NCBI RefSeq assembly: GCF_002532535.1 | Contig: NZ_NQWI01000051.1 | Location: forward strand, 1 to 34,678 | Origin: Candidatus Viridilinea mediisalina | GTDB lineage: Bacteria; Chloroflexota; Chloroflexia; Chloroflexales; Chloroflexaceae | Length of the DNA: 34,678 nucleotides | Direction of reading: 5' to 3' | In this document: piece by piece, positions 6,577 through 14,007 of the stretch | Layout of the letters: each line of letters opens with the position of its first letter | Numbering within the stretch: the first letter of the stretch is position 1 | Position numbers and translations under genes: made by a program | Notes under the pieces: generated by a model | The model's database searches: none | Seen by the model: only the letters and a program-made list of their open reading frames with translations | What the model was told of the DNA's origin: nothing

Positions 6577-7992
6577 CTAGCCGACTGAGCCTTCCATCTC
6601 AAGCTGGATGAGACGGTTGAGTTCAACCGCATACTCCATGGGCAGTTCGCGGGTGAAGGGCTCCATGAAGCCAAGCACGATCATCGAGAGGGCGTCGGGC
6701 TCCGGCAAGCCCCGGCTCATCAGGTAGAAGAGCTGCTCTTCGCCGATGCGTCCCACGGTGGCTTCGTGGGCCAGGGTGCAGCGATCCTCCTCGATCTCGA
6801 TGAAGGGAATGGTGTCGGAGGCGGAACGCTCATCGAGGATCAGGGCGTCACAGTTGACGTTGATCTTCGACCCGTAGGCCCCTGAAGCGACCTTGGCCAA
6901 CCCGCGATAGGTGGTCTTGCCGCCGTCCTTACTCACCGACTTGTTGGTAATGCGGCTGGTGGTCTCAGGGGCGATGTGTACCATCTTGGCCCCGGCGTCC
7001 TGGTGCTGGCCTTTGCCCGCATAGGCAACACTGAGCACCTCACCACGGGCCTTGCGCCCCATCAGGTAGACCGAGGGGTACTTCATGGTCAACTTGGAGC
7101 CAATATTGCCATCCACCCACTCCATGCTTGCCTCTTCGTGGGCCACGGCGCGCTTGGTGACCAAATTGAAGATATTGTTGGCCCAATTCTGGATGGTGGT
7201 ATAGCGGAACTTGCCGCCCTTCTTGACCACAATCTCGACGACAGCCGAATGGAGCGAATTGGTCGAGTAGACCGGCGCGGTACAGCCCTCAATGTAGTGA
7301 GCCTCGGCCCCTTCCTCAATAATGATCAGGGTGCGCTCAAACTGGCCCATACTCTCGGCATTGATGCGGAAATAGGCTTGCAGCGGGATGTCTACCTTGA
7401 CCCCTTTGGGCACATAGACAAACGAGCCTCCCGACCAGACTGCGGTGTTGAGCGCGGCATACTTGTTATCGGCGGAGGGAATGATGGTACCGAAATATTC
7501 CTTAAAGAACTCAGGATGCTCCTTGAGGGCCGTATCGGTATCGAGGAAGATCACCCCCAGCTTCGACCACTCCTCACGCAGCGAGTGGTAGACCACCTCG
7601 GATTCATACTGGGCTCCAACGCCAGCGAGGAACTTCCGTTCGGCTTCAGGGATACCGAGCTTCTCGAAGGTATTCTTAATCTCCTGGGGCACCGCGTCCC
7701 AATCGGTCTGCGGGCGCTCGCCGGCACGCACAAAGTAGTGAATCTCATCGTGGTTAAGATCGGCCAACTCAGGGTTTGCCCACATGCCATGCAGCGGCAA
7801 CGGCTTCTGATTAAAGATCTCCAGGGCGCGCAAGCGTCGCTTCAGCATCCACTCCGGCTCGTCCTTCATCCCCGACAACTCACGTACCACCCGTTCGGTC
7901 AAGCCCTTGGGGGCCTTGAAGAGGTAGTTCTCTTCGTTGCGAAAGCCATACTTGCTATAGTCAAATTGGAGATTGGTTGCTTCTGCGACCAT
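6577..7992 (-). CDS. sufB: SufB, Fe-S cluster assembly scaffold
   Basis: A 471-residue full-length SufB. With SufC and SufD it forms the SufBC2D complex on which clusters are built. The beta-helix core contains the long glycine-rich strands ([20 protein letters not shown]). The assembly residues are present: Cys381 in [13 protein letters not shown], and His409-Glu410 in [21 protein letters not shown]. The start at 7992 has the best ribosome-binding site of the operon (AAAGGAGG, six bases away). It is the last of the core suf genes and is separated from sufU by 196 bases of hairpin element. Confidence 0.97.
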   Translation of the reverse strand: MVAEATNLQFDYSKYGFRNEENYLFKAPKGLTERVVRELSGMKDEPEWMLKRRLRALEIFNQKPLPLHGMWANPELADLNHDEIHYFVRAGERPQTDWDAVPQEIKNTFEKLGIPEAERKFLAGVGAQYESEVVYHSLREEWSKLGVIFLDTDTALKEHPEFFKEYFGTIIPSADNKYAALNTAVWSGGSFVYVPKGVKVDIPLQAYFRINAESMGQFERTLIIIEEGAEAHYIEGCTAPVYSTNSLHSAVVEIVVKKGGKFRYTTIQNWANNIFNLVTKRAVAHEEASMEWVDGNIGSKLTMKYPSVYLMGRKARGEVLSVAYAGKGQHQDAGAKMVHIAPETTSRITNKSVSKDGGKTTYRGLAKVASGAYGSKINVNCDALILDERSASDTIPFIEIEEDRCTLAHEATVGRIGEEQLFYLMSRGLPEPDALSMIVLGFMEPFTRELPMEYAVELNRLIQLEMEGSVG

Positions 7993-8044
7993 GTCGCCTC
8001 CTTTGCTGTGATGGGTTTGGCACCAAGTGCCACGTTATATGTTG

Positions 8045-8176
8045 GGGCTTCGGGGTAGGCTGCGCCTGCCCTAAAGAACTTTTTTTCGTTCGTGTTGGCG
8101 GCGTAGCCGCCAACACGAACGAAAAAAATAGGTTTGGGGCGCAGCCCCAACAGCGGGTTGTAGGGCGGCAGCCCTA
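8045..8176. repeat. Multi-hairpin composite repeat, copy 1
   Basis: Four consecutive hairpins: GGCAGG/CCTGCC type near 8055, a 23-base perfect arm pair (8080-8102 with 8106-8128) starting in seven T and ending in seven A, TTGGGGC-gca-GCCCCAA (about 8134-8150), and TAGGGC-ggca-GCCCTA near 8161. The same series in the same order occurs at 23551. It lies between sufU and sufB and could slow or stop transcription, or stabilise mRNA ends. Confidence 0.85.
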
Positions 8177-8188
8177 CACATAACACAC

Positions 8189-8584
8189 CTACAAATCCTC
8201 ATCATGGATGTTACCAACCCCATACAATCCCGCTTTGAGCGCTTTGAGCGAAAGCAGGGCACAGCGCAGGCGGGTGGGGTTTTTATCCAAGGGGATCCCG
8301 ATGAGTTCTAGGAGTTCATCTTTCTGGTACTCTTTCGCGGCGTTTACACTCAGCCCTTTGATTTCGTCGGTGAGCAGCGAGGCCGAGGCTTGGCTAATGG
8401 CGCAGCCCTGGCCACTGAAGCGGACATCTATGATCACGTCATCTTCGATGATCAGATCGATGCGTACTTTGTCGCCGCAGAGTGGGTTGTACTCTTCGTG
8501 CGAGATGGTAGCTTCGCTGAGGGTGCCGAAGTTGTGGGGACGGCGGGCGTGTTCGATGATCTGTTGTTGGTAGAGATCGTCCAT
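8189..8584 (-). CDS. sufU: SufU, sulfur-transfer/scaffold protein
   Basis: A 131-residue SufU. Zinc and persulfide ligands are Cys36 (NPLCGDK, with Asp38), Cys61 (GQGCAIS) and Cys108 (RLRCALL). The insert between the second and third cysteines (about 75-105) is the SufU-specific region that separates it from IscU. It receives persulfide from SufS, whose gene is directly upstream. The start ATG 8584 is preceded on its strand by CTCCTAACTCCTAACC, a pyrimidine-rich heptamer array, so no Shine-Dalgarno exists. Translation may depend on coupling or an unstructured leader. A second SufU-like gene lies at 4446. Confidence 0.95.
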   Translation of the reverse strand: MDDLYQQQIIEHARRPHNFGTLSEATISHEEYNPLCGDKVRIDLIIEDDVIIDVRFSGQGCAISQASASLLTDEIKGLSVNAAKEYQKDELLELIGIPLDKNPTRLRCALLSLKALKAGLYGVGNIHDEDL

Positions 8585-8640
8585 GGTTAGGAGTTAGGAG
8601 GTAGGAAGTAGGAAGTAGCATGCTATTTCCTACTTCCTAC
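8585..8640. repeat. Heptamer array folding into a hairpin
   Basis: GTTAG-GAGTTAG-GAGGTAG-GAAGTAG units change direction at about 8620 into TTCCTAC units. The two halves therefore form an inverted repeat with GCATGC at the centre. It lies between sufS and sufU and replaces the ribosome-binding region of sufU. Confidence 0.85.
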
Positions 8641-8650
8641 ACTCTCTTTT

Positions 8651-9889
8651 CTACATAAAGAGCTTACGCGCCTTGTCGAGCCCGGCGGCGAGACGGTCAA
8701 TCTCTTCGGGTAGGTTGTAGATATAGAAGCTGGCGCGGGTGGTGGCGGGGACGTTGAGGTGGCGGTGGAGTGGTTGGGTACAGTGGTGACCGGCGCGTAC
8801 AGCGACGCCGACGCCATCGAGGATACTGGCGACATCATGGGGGTGGACGTGTTCTAGGGTGAAGCTGAGCGAACCACCGCGCTCGGTGGCGCTGTCTGGG
8901 CCATAGAGTTGCAACCCTTCGACCGCACCAAGCCGCTCGAGGGCATAACTCGTCAATTCAAGCTCATGCTGGAAGATCGCCTCCATGCCTATCGAGTCGA
9001 GAAAATCAATCGCCTCACCAAGGGCAATCGCCTCACCAATCGCGGGCGTCCCGGCCTCAAAGCGGGCCGGAATATCGGCGTAGCTACTCTGCTCCAGTTC
9101 AACCACCTTGATCATCGAGCCACCGCCGAGGAAGGGGGGCATGGCTTCGAGCAGGCTTCGTCGCCCCCAGAGCACACCGATACCAGTGGGCCCACACATC
9201 TTATGGCCACTAAAGGCCAAAAAGTCGCAGCCAAGGTTCTTCACATCCACCGGCATATGGGGCACGCTCTGCGCCCCGTCCACCACCACGACCGCCCCAA
9301 CCGCGTGGGCTCGTGCGGCTATCTGAGCTACCGGGTTGATCGTGCCCAACACATTGGACTGATGCGCGACCGCGACAAGCTTGGTGCGTTCATCAAGCTT
9401 CTGGTCAAGTTGCTCAAGGGCCAACCGACCTGCACCATCCAGTCCGATATAATCCAAGACCGCCCCGCTGCGTTGGGCGAGCATCTGCCAAGGCACAATA
9501 TTGGAGTGGTGTTCCATCAGCGTAAGCAGGATGCGATCACCGGGCTTCAGGTTTGCGCCGCCCCAACTCTGGGCCACCAAGTTCAGCGCCTCGGTGGTAT
9601 TACGGGTAAAGACAACCTCACGCGGACTAGCCGCACCAATGAAGCGCGCCACCTTCCCACGCGCCCGCTCAAACGCAAAGGTCGCCTCCTCACTCAACTT
9701 GTAGACCCCACGGTGGACATTGGCATTGTAGCGGCGATAGTAATCTTCCAGACAGTCAATCACATGGCGCGGCTTCTGCGAAGAGGCCGCACTGTCGAGG
9801 AAGGCTAGGCGATGTCCATTTACCTCCTGTTGCAGGATGGGAAATTCGCGCCGGAGGGCCAAGACATCAAATTGGGTAAGTTGGCTCAT
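8651..9889 (-). CDS. sufS: SufS, group II cysteine desulfurase
   Basis: A 412-residue PLP enzyme that releases sulfur from cysteine as a persulfide. The lysine that holds PLP is Lys230 (FSGHKMCGP), with VDGAQSVPH upstream for cofactor contacts. The catalytic cysteine is Cys370 in the short loop RAGHHCTQP, the group II (SufS) arrangement. The conserved start LRREFPILQQEVNGHRLAFLD and full length support an intact gene. It lies 33 bases after sufD and 66 before sufU, its normal partner. Confidence 0.97.
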   Translation of the reverse strand: MSQLTQFDVLALRREFPILQQEVNGHRLAFLDSAASSQKPRHVIDCLEDYYRRYNANVHRGVYKLSEEATFAFERARGKVARFIGAASPREVVFTRNTTEALNLVAQSWGGANLKPGDRILLTLMEHHSNIVPWQMLAQRSGAVLDYIGLDGAGRLALEQLDQKLDERTKLVAVAHQSNVLGTINPVAQIAARAHAVGAVVVVDGAQSVPHMPVDVKNLGCDFLAFSGHKMCGPTGIGVLWGRRSLLEAMPPFLGGGSMIKVVELEQSSYADIPARFEAGTPAIGEAIALGEAIDFLDSIGMEAIFQHELELTSYALERLGAVEGLQLYGPDSATERGGSLSFTLEHVHPHDVASILDGVGVAVRAGHHCTQPLHRHLNVPATTRASFYIYNLPEEIDRLAAGLDKARKLFM

Positions 9890-9922
9890 GGTTTTCTTTG
9901 CTCTGCGCGTGCGTAGGCTACC

Positions 9923-11128
9923 CTAAATTTTGGACTCGATGGTTGCTTCCAACTCTTCGCGCAGGCTCTCTACTGGGATGCTATCGAGGGCCGGGCTGAA
10001 GAAGCCCATCACAATCATGCGTTTCGCCTCGGTTTTGCTAATGCCACGCGCCTGCATGTAGAAGAGTTGCTCTTCGTCTACGTCGCCACTGGTGGAGGCG
10101 TGACCGCCCTTGAGGACGCTGTTGGTGTCAATTTTGAGGCCAGGGATGGAATCGTTGCGCGCTTGGGGGCTGAGGTGTAGGGCGTGTTCCTCAAGGCGCG
10201 TGCTGGTGGCTGCCGACTCGTGTTCAATCTTGATCATGCCGTCAAAGACGCTATAGCCATTGCCATTGACCACCGTCTTGAACTGCATGAAACTCTCGGC
10301 GCGATGGCCCACATGGCGCAACCAGGGCCCGGTCAAGAGCAGTTGATCACTCCCGGCAAAGGTCGCCCCGTACCAATTCACCTGCGAACCATTGCCCTTC
10401 AGGGTCGTTTCGGCTTCAATGTGTTGCACCTTCGCCCCAAGGCCAATGCTGGTCCACTCAAGGTTCGCATCCTGCTCCAAGACCGCCTTCTGGCCTGCGA
10501 TATGGTAGACACCGTTGCCCCAGCGTTGGGCACTGATGAAGCGCACGCTACTGCCGGGCCCAGCAAAGATTTCGCTGATCGGTGCGGCAAGGCTGGGAAC
10601 ACTCTGATCCGGCGAGCTAAACTCTTCGATCAGCGTAAGGCTACTATGCGCTTCAGCGATGACCAATGTACGCGGCAAGGTGGTATGGCCAATCGGGGGC
10701 AAGTGGTAGCGCACGCGGATAGGCATTTCGGCAGCGACATCCTTAGGGACAAAGATGAACGCCCCATCCTGCCAGAGTGCAGCGCGTAGCGCACTGAACT
10801 TGTGTTCCAGGGGCGCAACTGCCGTATCGAGATAGCGTTGGATCAGCGCCTCGTGGCTCGTGAGGGCAGCACGCAGAGGCTTGGCCACCACCCCCAGGCG
10901 CTCTAAGCTCGCATCCAACTCAATCGTCACCAACGTATCGCTGCTGGGCGCAAGGGCCGTGGGATCAATCCCACTCAGATCGGTACGGCGCCACTCCGGC
11001 GGCCCCGCCTGAGCAAAGTGGGCCCAAGCCTCACGGCGGCGCTCAACCAGCCAGTGCGGCTCACCGGCAACCTTAGCCCGCTCGCCAATAATGTCGGCGG
11101 TAAGTTCTTTGAGCGTGAGTAGTGTCAT
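9923..11128 (-). CDS. sufD: SufD, Fe-S assembly complex subunit
   Basis: A 401-residue SufB/SufD-family protein. The C-terminal core is typical (LKGGHASTSGDVDEEQLFY, with His343 at the position used at the SufB-SufD interface), followed by RMIVMGFFSPALD. The shorter, less conserved N-terminus (TLLTLKELTADIIG) and position between sufC and sufS fit SufD rather than a second SufB. The start at 11128 lacks a clear Shine-Dalgarno. A 234-base gap separates it from sufC and holds a MITE-like element. Confidence 0.95.
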   Translation of the reverse strand: MTLLTLKELTADIIGERAKVAGEPHWLVERRREAWAHFAQAGPPEWRRTDLSGIDPTALAPSSDTLVTIELDASLERLGVVAKPLRAALTSHEALIQRYLDTAVAPLEHKFSALRAALWQDGAFIFVPKDVAAEMPIRVRYHLPPIGHTTLPRTLVIAEAHSSLTLIEEFSSPDQSVPSLAAPISEIFAGPGSSVRFISAQRWGNGVYHIAGQKAVLEQDANLEWTSIGLGAKVQHIEAETTLKGNGSQVNWYGATFAGSDQLLLTGPWLRHVGHRAESFMQFKTVVNGNGYSVFDGMIKIEHESAATSTRLEEHALHLSPQARNDSIPGLKIDTNSVLKGGHASTSGDVDEEQLFYMQARGISKTEAKRMIVMGFFSPALDSIPVESLREELEATIESKI

Positions 11129-11259
11129 ATGGTTTGGGATATTCTATTAAGGGAAGATTTCAGAAATGCGCTTTGAGGATGCGTGAGGCGAAGAGGCGAG
11201 GATTTCGCGTCCTCGCGTCCTCACGTCCCCACAAACTGTAACGTAGCTACGAACCAGGT

Positions 11260-11366
11260 CTAAGAAGTTGTCTGAAAAGCTAGTGGTCACGGGTTGGAGT
11301 GCCGGCTTCAGCCGGCTGAAGCCGGCACTCCAACGCTAGTTGATAGACTTTTCAGACAGCCTCTAA
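11260..11366. mobile_element. MITE-like palindromic element, copy 2 (touches sufC stop)
   Basis: Imperfect terminal inverted repeats CTAAGAAGTTGTCTGAAAAG (left) and CTTAGAGGCTGTCTGAAAAG (right, minus strand) flank the palindrome with core GCCGGCTTCAGCCGGC. The string TCTAAG occurs at both outer borders here and in copy 3. On the minus strand the right terminus TTAGAG supplies the TAG stop of sufC. Confidence 0.75.
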
Positions 11367-12136
11367 GCCGTCAGTTCTTCACGCAGCCAATCGTAGCCCT
11401 TCTCCTCAAGTTCGAGGGCGAGTTCGGGGCCAGCGTCGCGCACGATGCGTCCGTCCATCATCACGGAGACAAAGTGGGGCTTGATGTAGTTGAGCAAACG
11501 CTGGTAGTGCGTAATCACCAAGACGCCCATGTCGGGATGGGCGAGGCGATTGACCCCCTCAGCCACAATGCGGAGCGCATCAATATCAAGGCCCGAGTCG
11601 GTCTCGTCCATCACCGCCATCGTCGGGCGCAGCATCGTCATCTGCAGAATCTCAAGGCGCTTCTTTTCGCCGCCCGAAAAGCCCTCATTGAGGTAGCGCC
11701 GCGCAAAGCCTTCGTCCATTTCGAGCGCCTGCATACCCTCACGCAACTGCTTACGGAATTGCGCCATAGGAATAGCGGTCTCTTTGGGGTCTTTGCCCTC
11801 TTCGGAGCGATGGGCATTGAGCGCGGCGCGCAGGAAGTTGGCCACACTAACGCCAGGCACCGCAACGGGATACTGGAAAGCAAGGAAGAGGCCGAGCTTA
11901 CTGCGCTCATCGGGATCAAGTTCAAGGATATTCTGCCCCTTGTACCAGATTTCGCCAGAAGCGACTTCATAGCCAGGGTGGCCAGCAATGACACTTGCGA
12001 GGGTACTCTTGCCACTGCCATTCGGCCCCATGATGGCGTGAATCGTGCCGCCACGGATCGTCAGGTTGACCCCACGCAGGATCTCTTTCTCTTCGATGTT
12101 GGCGTGGAGAGCTTTGATCACCAAATCGTTACTCAT
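11363..12136 (-). CDS. sufC: SufC, ABC-type ATPase of Fe-S assembly
   Basis: A 257-residue soluble ABC ATPase with Walker [10 protein letters not shown] (37-45), signature FSGGEKKR (153-160) and Walker [13 protein letters not shown] (173-184). The DETDSGLD form and the SGGEKKR signature are characteristic of SufC. It powers the SufBCD complex. The start at 12136 follows AACCGAGGAGC, a good ribosome-binding site, 31 bases after sufR. The stop codon lies in the end of a MITE-like element, so the last residues (ELTA) may have been shaped by that insertion. Confidence 0.97.
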   Translation of the reverse strand: MSNDLVIKALHANIEEKEILRGVNLTIRGGTIHAIMGPNGSGKSTLASVIAGHPGYEVASGEIWYKGQNILELDPDERSKLGLFLAFQYPVAVPGVSVANFLRAALNAHRSEEGKDPKETAIPMAQFRKQLREGMQALEMDEGFARRYLNEGFSGGEKKRLEILQMTMLRPTMAVMDETDSGLDIDALRIVAEGVNRLAHPDMGVLVITHYQRLLNYIKPHFVSVMMDGRIVRDAGPELALELEEKGYDWLREELTA

Positions 12137-12167
12137 ATGCTCCTCGGTTATGTGCGACCAAGTCGAA

Positions 12168-12815
12168 CTACGATGTCTTCAGCGGAATGGTTTCGCTCTG
12201 CACAACAAAGCGACAGGTATGGCCACCTTCGCGGATGCTGCTCTCAAGGGCCAGTTTTTCACCGAGTACAAACTCGATCATCTGGCGTTCCATCGAACAG
12301 ACTTCAGGGTAGTCTTGAGCTACGTCGTAGAAGGGGCAGGCAAAGAGGCTAATGCCATCGCCTGCGGCGGCGATTTCGGCGGGAACACCGCGCTGTTCGA
12401 GCAAGCGGCGCAACTCAGCGAGGCGCTCGGTAACGCCATGACCCGCCATGCGGTCACTGTACTCGTGGGCCAAGCGGCGGCTAACGCGCTCGAGCAGTTG
12501 TTCGAGCTTATCGGGGCCTTCGAGCGCGATCAGTTCGCGGATCAGCCCAGTAATCAGGCGATCATACTGTTGGGGAAAGCGGCCACGGGCCTCATCGCTC
12601 AGCGCATAGACCAGACGCGGGCGTCCAGGCCCATAGCGCTCGGTGCGGGCCACAACCAACCCCTCAGCCTGCAGGTGGACAATATGCTCACGGGCTGCGG
12701 TTGTACTAACACCCAGCATCGCAGCCAACTCCTTGACCGTAGCCTCACCTTGGCGCTGCAGGTGCTGCAAAATTTGCCCCGGCGCACTGGTTGTTGCGTA
12801 GCCGATAACTATCAT
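12168..12815 (-). CDS. sufR: SufR, Fe-S-sensing repressor of the suf operon
   Basis: A 215-residue DeoR/ArsR-like winged-helix regulator. The HTH ([20 protein letters not shown], then [13 protein letters not shown]) occupies roughly 14-50. The C-terminal half carries cysteines in the SufR pattern: Cys160 ([10 protein letters not shown]), Cys173 (PEVCSMER) and Cys201 (HTCRFVV). In SufR these bind a cluster, and loss of the cluster relieves repression of suf. I choose ATG 12815 because AAAGG lies nine bases before it; a GTG at 12824 would overlap that site. It heads the operon behind a clear promoter and an inverted repeat. Confidence 0.93.
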   Translation of the reverse strand: MIVIGYATTSAPGQILQHLQRQGEATVKELAAMLGVSTTAAREHIVHLQAEGLVVARTERYGPGRPRLVYALSDEARGRFPQQYDRLITGLIRELIALEGPDKLEQLLERVSRRLAHEYSDRMAGHGVTERLAELRRLLEQRGVPAEIAAAGDGISLFACPFYDVAQDYPEVCSMERQMIEFVLGEKLALESSIREGGHTCRFVVQSETIPLKTS

Positions 12816-12839
12816 AGTAGCCACCCTTTAAACTATGAT
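12811..12839 (-). promoter_or_regulatory. Candidate SufR operator
   Basis: ATCATAGT (12811-12818) and ACTATGAT (12832-12839) form a perfect 8-base inverted repeat with a 13-base spacer. It covers the expected transcription start, the ribosome-binding site and the start codon of sufR. Auto-repression by SufR is inferred from position. Confidence 0.5.
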
Positions 12840-12841
12840 GT

Positions 12842-12870
12842 AGTCTATCAGCTTTATGGAGTTTTGTCAA
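12842..12870 (-). promoter_or_regulatory. Sigma-70-type promoter of the suf operon
   Basis: On the minus strand TTGACA (12870-12865) is followed after 17 bases by TAGACT (12847-12842). The -35 is a perfect match and the -10 matches at four of six. Transcription would begin near 12835, about 20 bases before the sufR start. Confidence 0.65.
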
Positions 12871-12926
12871 TAAAATTAGGAAATACTTGGTTTAATCACA
12901 ACCTCGACAAGCTCAACTAACGTCAC

Positions 12927-13057
12927 ATGTTGTTGGCTGAGCTTGTCGAAGCCAACAACGTGGGCCATCTGGTTGTTGGCTGAGCTTGTCGAAGCCAACA
13001 ACGTGGGCCATCTGGTTGTTGGCTGAGCTTGTCGAAGCCAACAACGTGGGCCATCTG
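12927..13057. repeat. 43-bp tandem hairpin repeat, three copies
   Basis: TGTTGGCTGAGCTTGTCGAA recurs at 12931, 12974 and 13017. Each unit is a hairpin, GTTGTTGGCT against AGCCAACAAC, followed by GTGGGCCATCTG. It fills the gap between the HD-GYP stop and the suf promoter and may insulate suf from the upstream gene. Confidence 0.92.
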
Positions 13058-13058
13058 T

Positions 13059-13652
13059 TTACGCCATCGCGTAGCGTGGTGTCAGCATAGTACTAAAGAC
13101 ATTGAGTGCCAGATCAAGCAATTCGGGGTGGAAAGCACGCTCGCGTTCAGCCCGCATAAGGTCGAGGGCGGCACCAACCGAGAGGGCTGGACGGTAAGGG
13201 CGATCATTGGTCACGGCATCAAAAACATCGGCAAGGGCGAGGATTTGGGCACCCAGAGGGATCGCATAACGGGCCAAGCCCTGACCATAGCCACGCCCAT
13301 CCCAGCGTTCGTGGTGGGCATCAATGATTCGTACCGCCGCCATCGGTGCGCCGATACGCTGGCAATAGTTGGCCCCAATGCGGGGGTGGCGGCGCATCAG
13401 TAACCATTCGGTGTCATTGAGAGCGCGTGGGGCATACACAATGCGCGGCCCGACAGCCAATTTTCCATAATCATGCCAACGTGCAGCCCAATTGATGATT
13501 TGACGCTGTTCGACACTCAGGCCATAGTAGCAGGCAAGGCGATCGGCCAAGCTCGCCACGCGCTCGCTGTGCTGTTCAATCGAGGTATACCACGTTGGAA
13601 CATGCGTCGGACGAAGGGGTATGCTTTGCAGAGGACACGACGCAGAGTACAT
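13059..13652 (-). CDS. Stand-alone HD-GYP domain protein
   Basis: A 197-residue protein made almost entirely of an HD-GYP phosphohydrolase domain, the type that breaks down cyclic di-GMP or related cyclic nucleotides. Visible metal and active-site residues are His28, HD at 60-61 (RWHDYGKL), His89 (RRHPRIG), HHE at 113-115, and Asp142 (LALADVFDAVTNDRPYR). The signature triad reads GYG (121-123) instead of GYP, a common natural variant. No receiver or GAF sensor is attached. The start at 13652 has AAGGA eight bases upstream. The substrate cannot be told from sequence. Confidence 0.88.
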   Translation of the reverse strand: MYSASCPLQSIPLRPTHVPTWYTSIEQHSERVASLADRLACYYGLSVEQRQIINWAARWHDYGKLAVGPRIVYAPRALNDTEWLLMRRHPRIGANYCQRIGAPMAAVRIIDAHHERWDGRGYGQGLARYAIPLGAQILALADVFDAVTNDRPYRPALSVGAALDLMRAERERAFHPELLDLALNVFSTMLTPRYAMA

Positions 13653-13684
13653 CGCAGGCTTCCTTGTTTCAAGGCATTGGCTGT

Positions 13685-13849
13685 CAAAGATGTCTTAGCG
13701 CGAAAAAGCTCTGGGCCGTGACGTTGGCTCGGTGGCTGAGCCTGCCGAAGCCAGCCTGTCGAAGCCAACGTCGCGGTGGCTTCGACAGGCTCAGCCAACG
13801 CGACGCATCCCTACGAGCCCAAGGCTTTTTCGCGCTAACAAAGATGTCT
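13685..13849. mobile_element. 144-bp MITE with 15-bp perfect inverted ends and ~10-bp target duplication
   Basis: TTAGCGCGAAAAAGC (13695-13709) and its exact reverse complement GCTTTTTCGCGCTAA (13824-13838) bound the element. Directly outside, CAAAGATGTC occurs as a direct repeat (13685-13694 and 13839-13848). The interior is made of GGCTTCGACAGGCTCAGCC-type palindromes and has no gene. Perfect ends plus a flanking duplication are direct signs of transposition. Confidence 0.8.
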
Positions 13850-14007
13850 GTAAACTCTTGCTCTATTGTAATAGAACGTTGTAGTTTATCTCAAGGATGG
13901 ACCCGTACATCAAGCGGATGTCTGTAGGGATGTCGCAGGGATGCGAGGTGGATGTGGTACCATGCGGTGGATCAAAGCTATCCTACGCAAACATTCACGA
14001 GGTGCCT

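Noticed and set aside
6976-8058. A 360-codon plus-strand frame opposite sufB
   Set aside because: It is the antisense shadow of a strongly conserved SufB; GC-rich third positions open the opposite frame. No motif is recognisable.
8080-8128. The long hairpin with T and A tracts as a dedicated intrinsic terminator of sufU
   Set aside because: Termination is possible, but the same multi-hairpin series occurs between unrelated genes at 23551, so it is better described as a dispersed repeat.
12931-13057. Three evenly spaced palindromes considered as a CRISPR array
   Set aside because: The whole 43-base unit is repeated, including the would-be spacers, so it is a plain tandem repeat.
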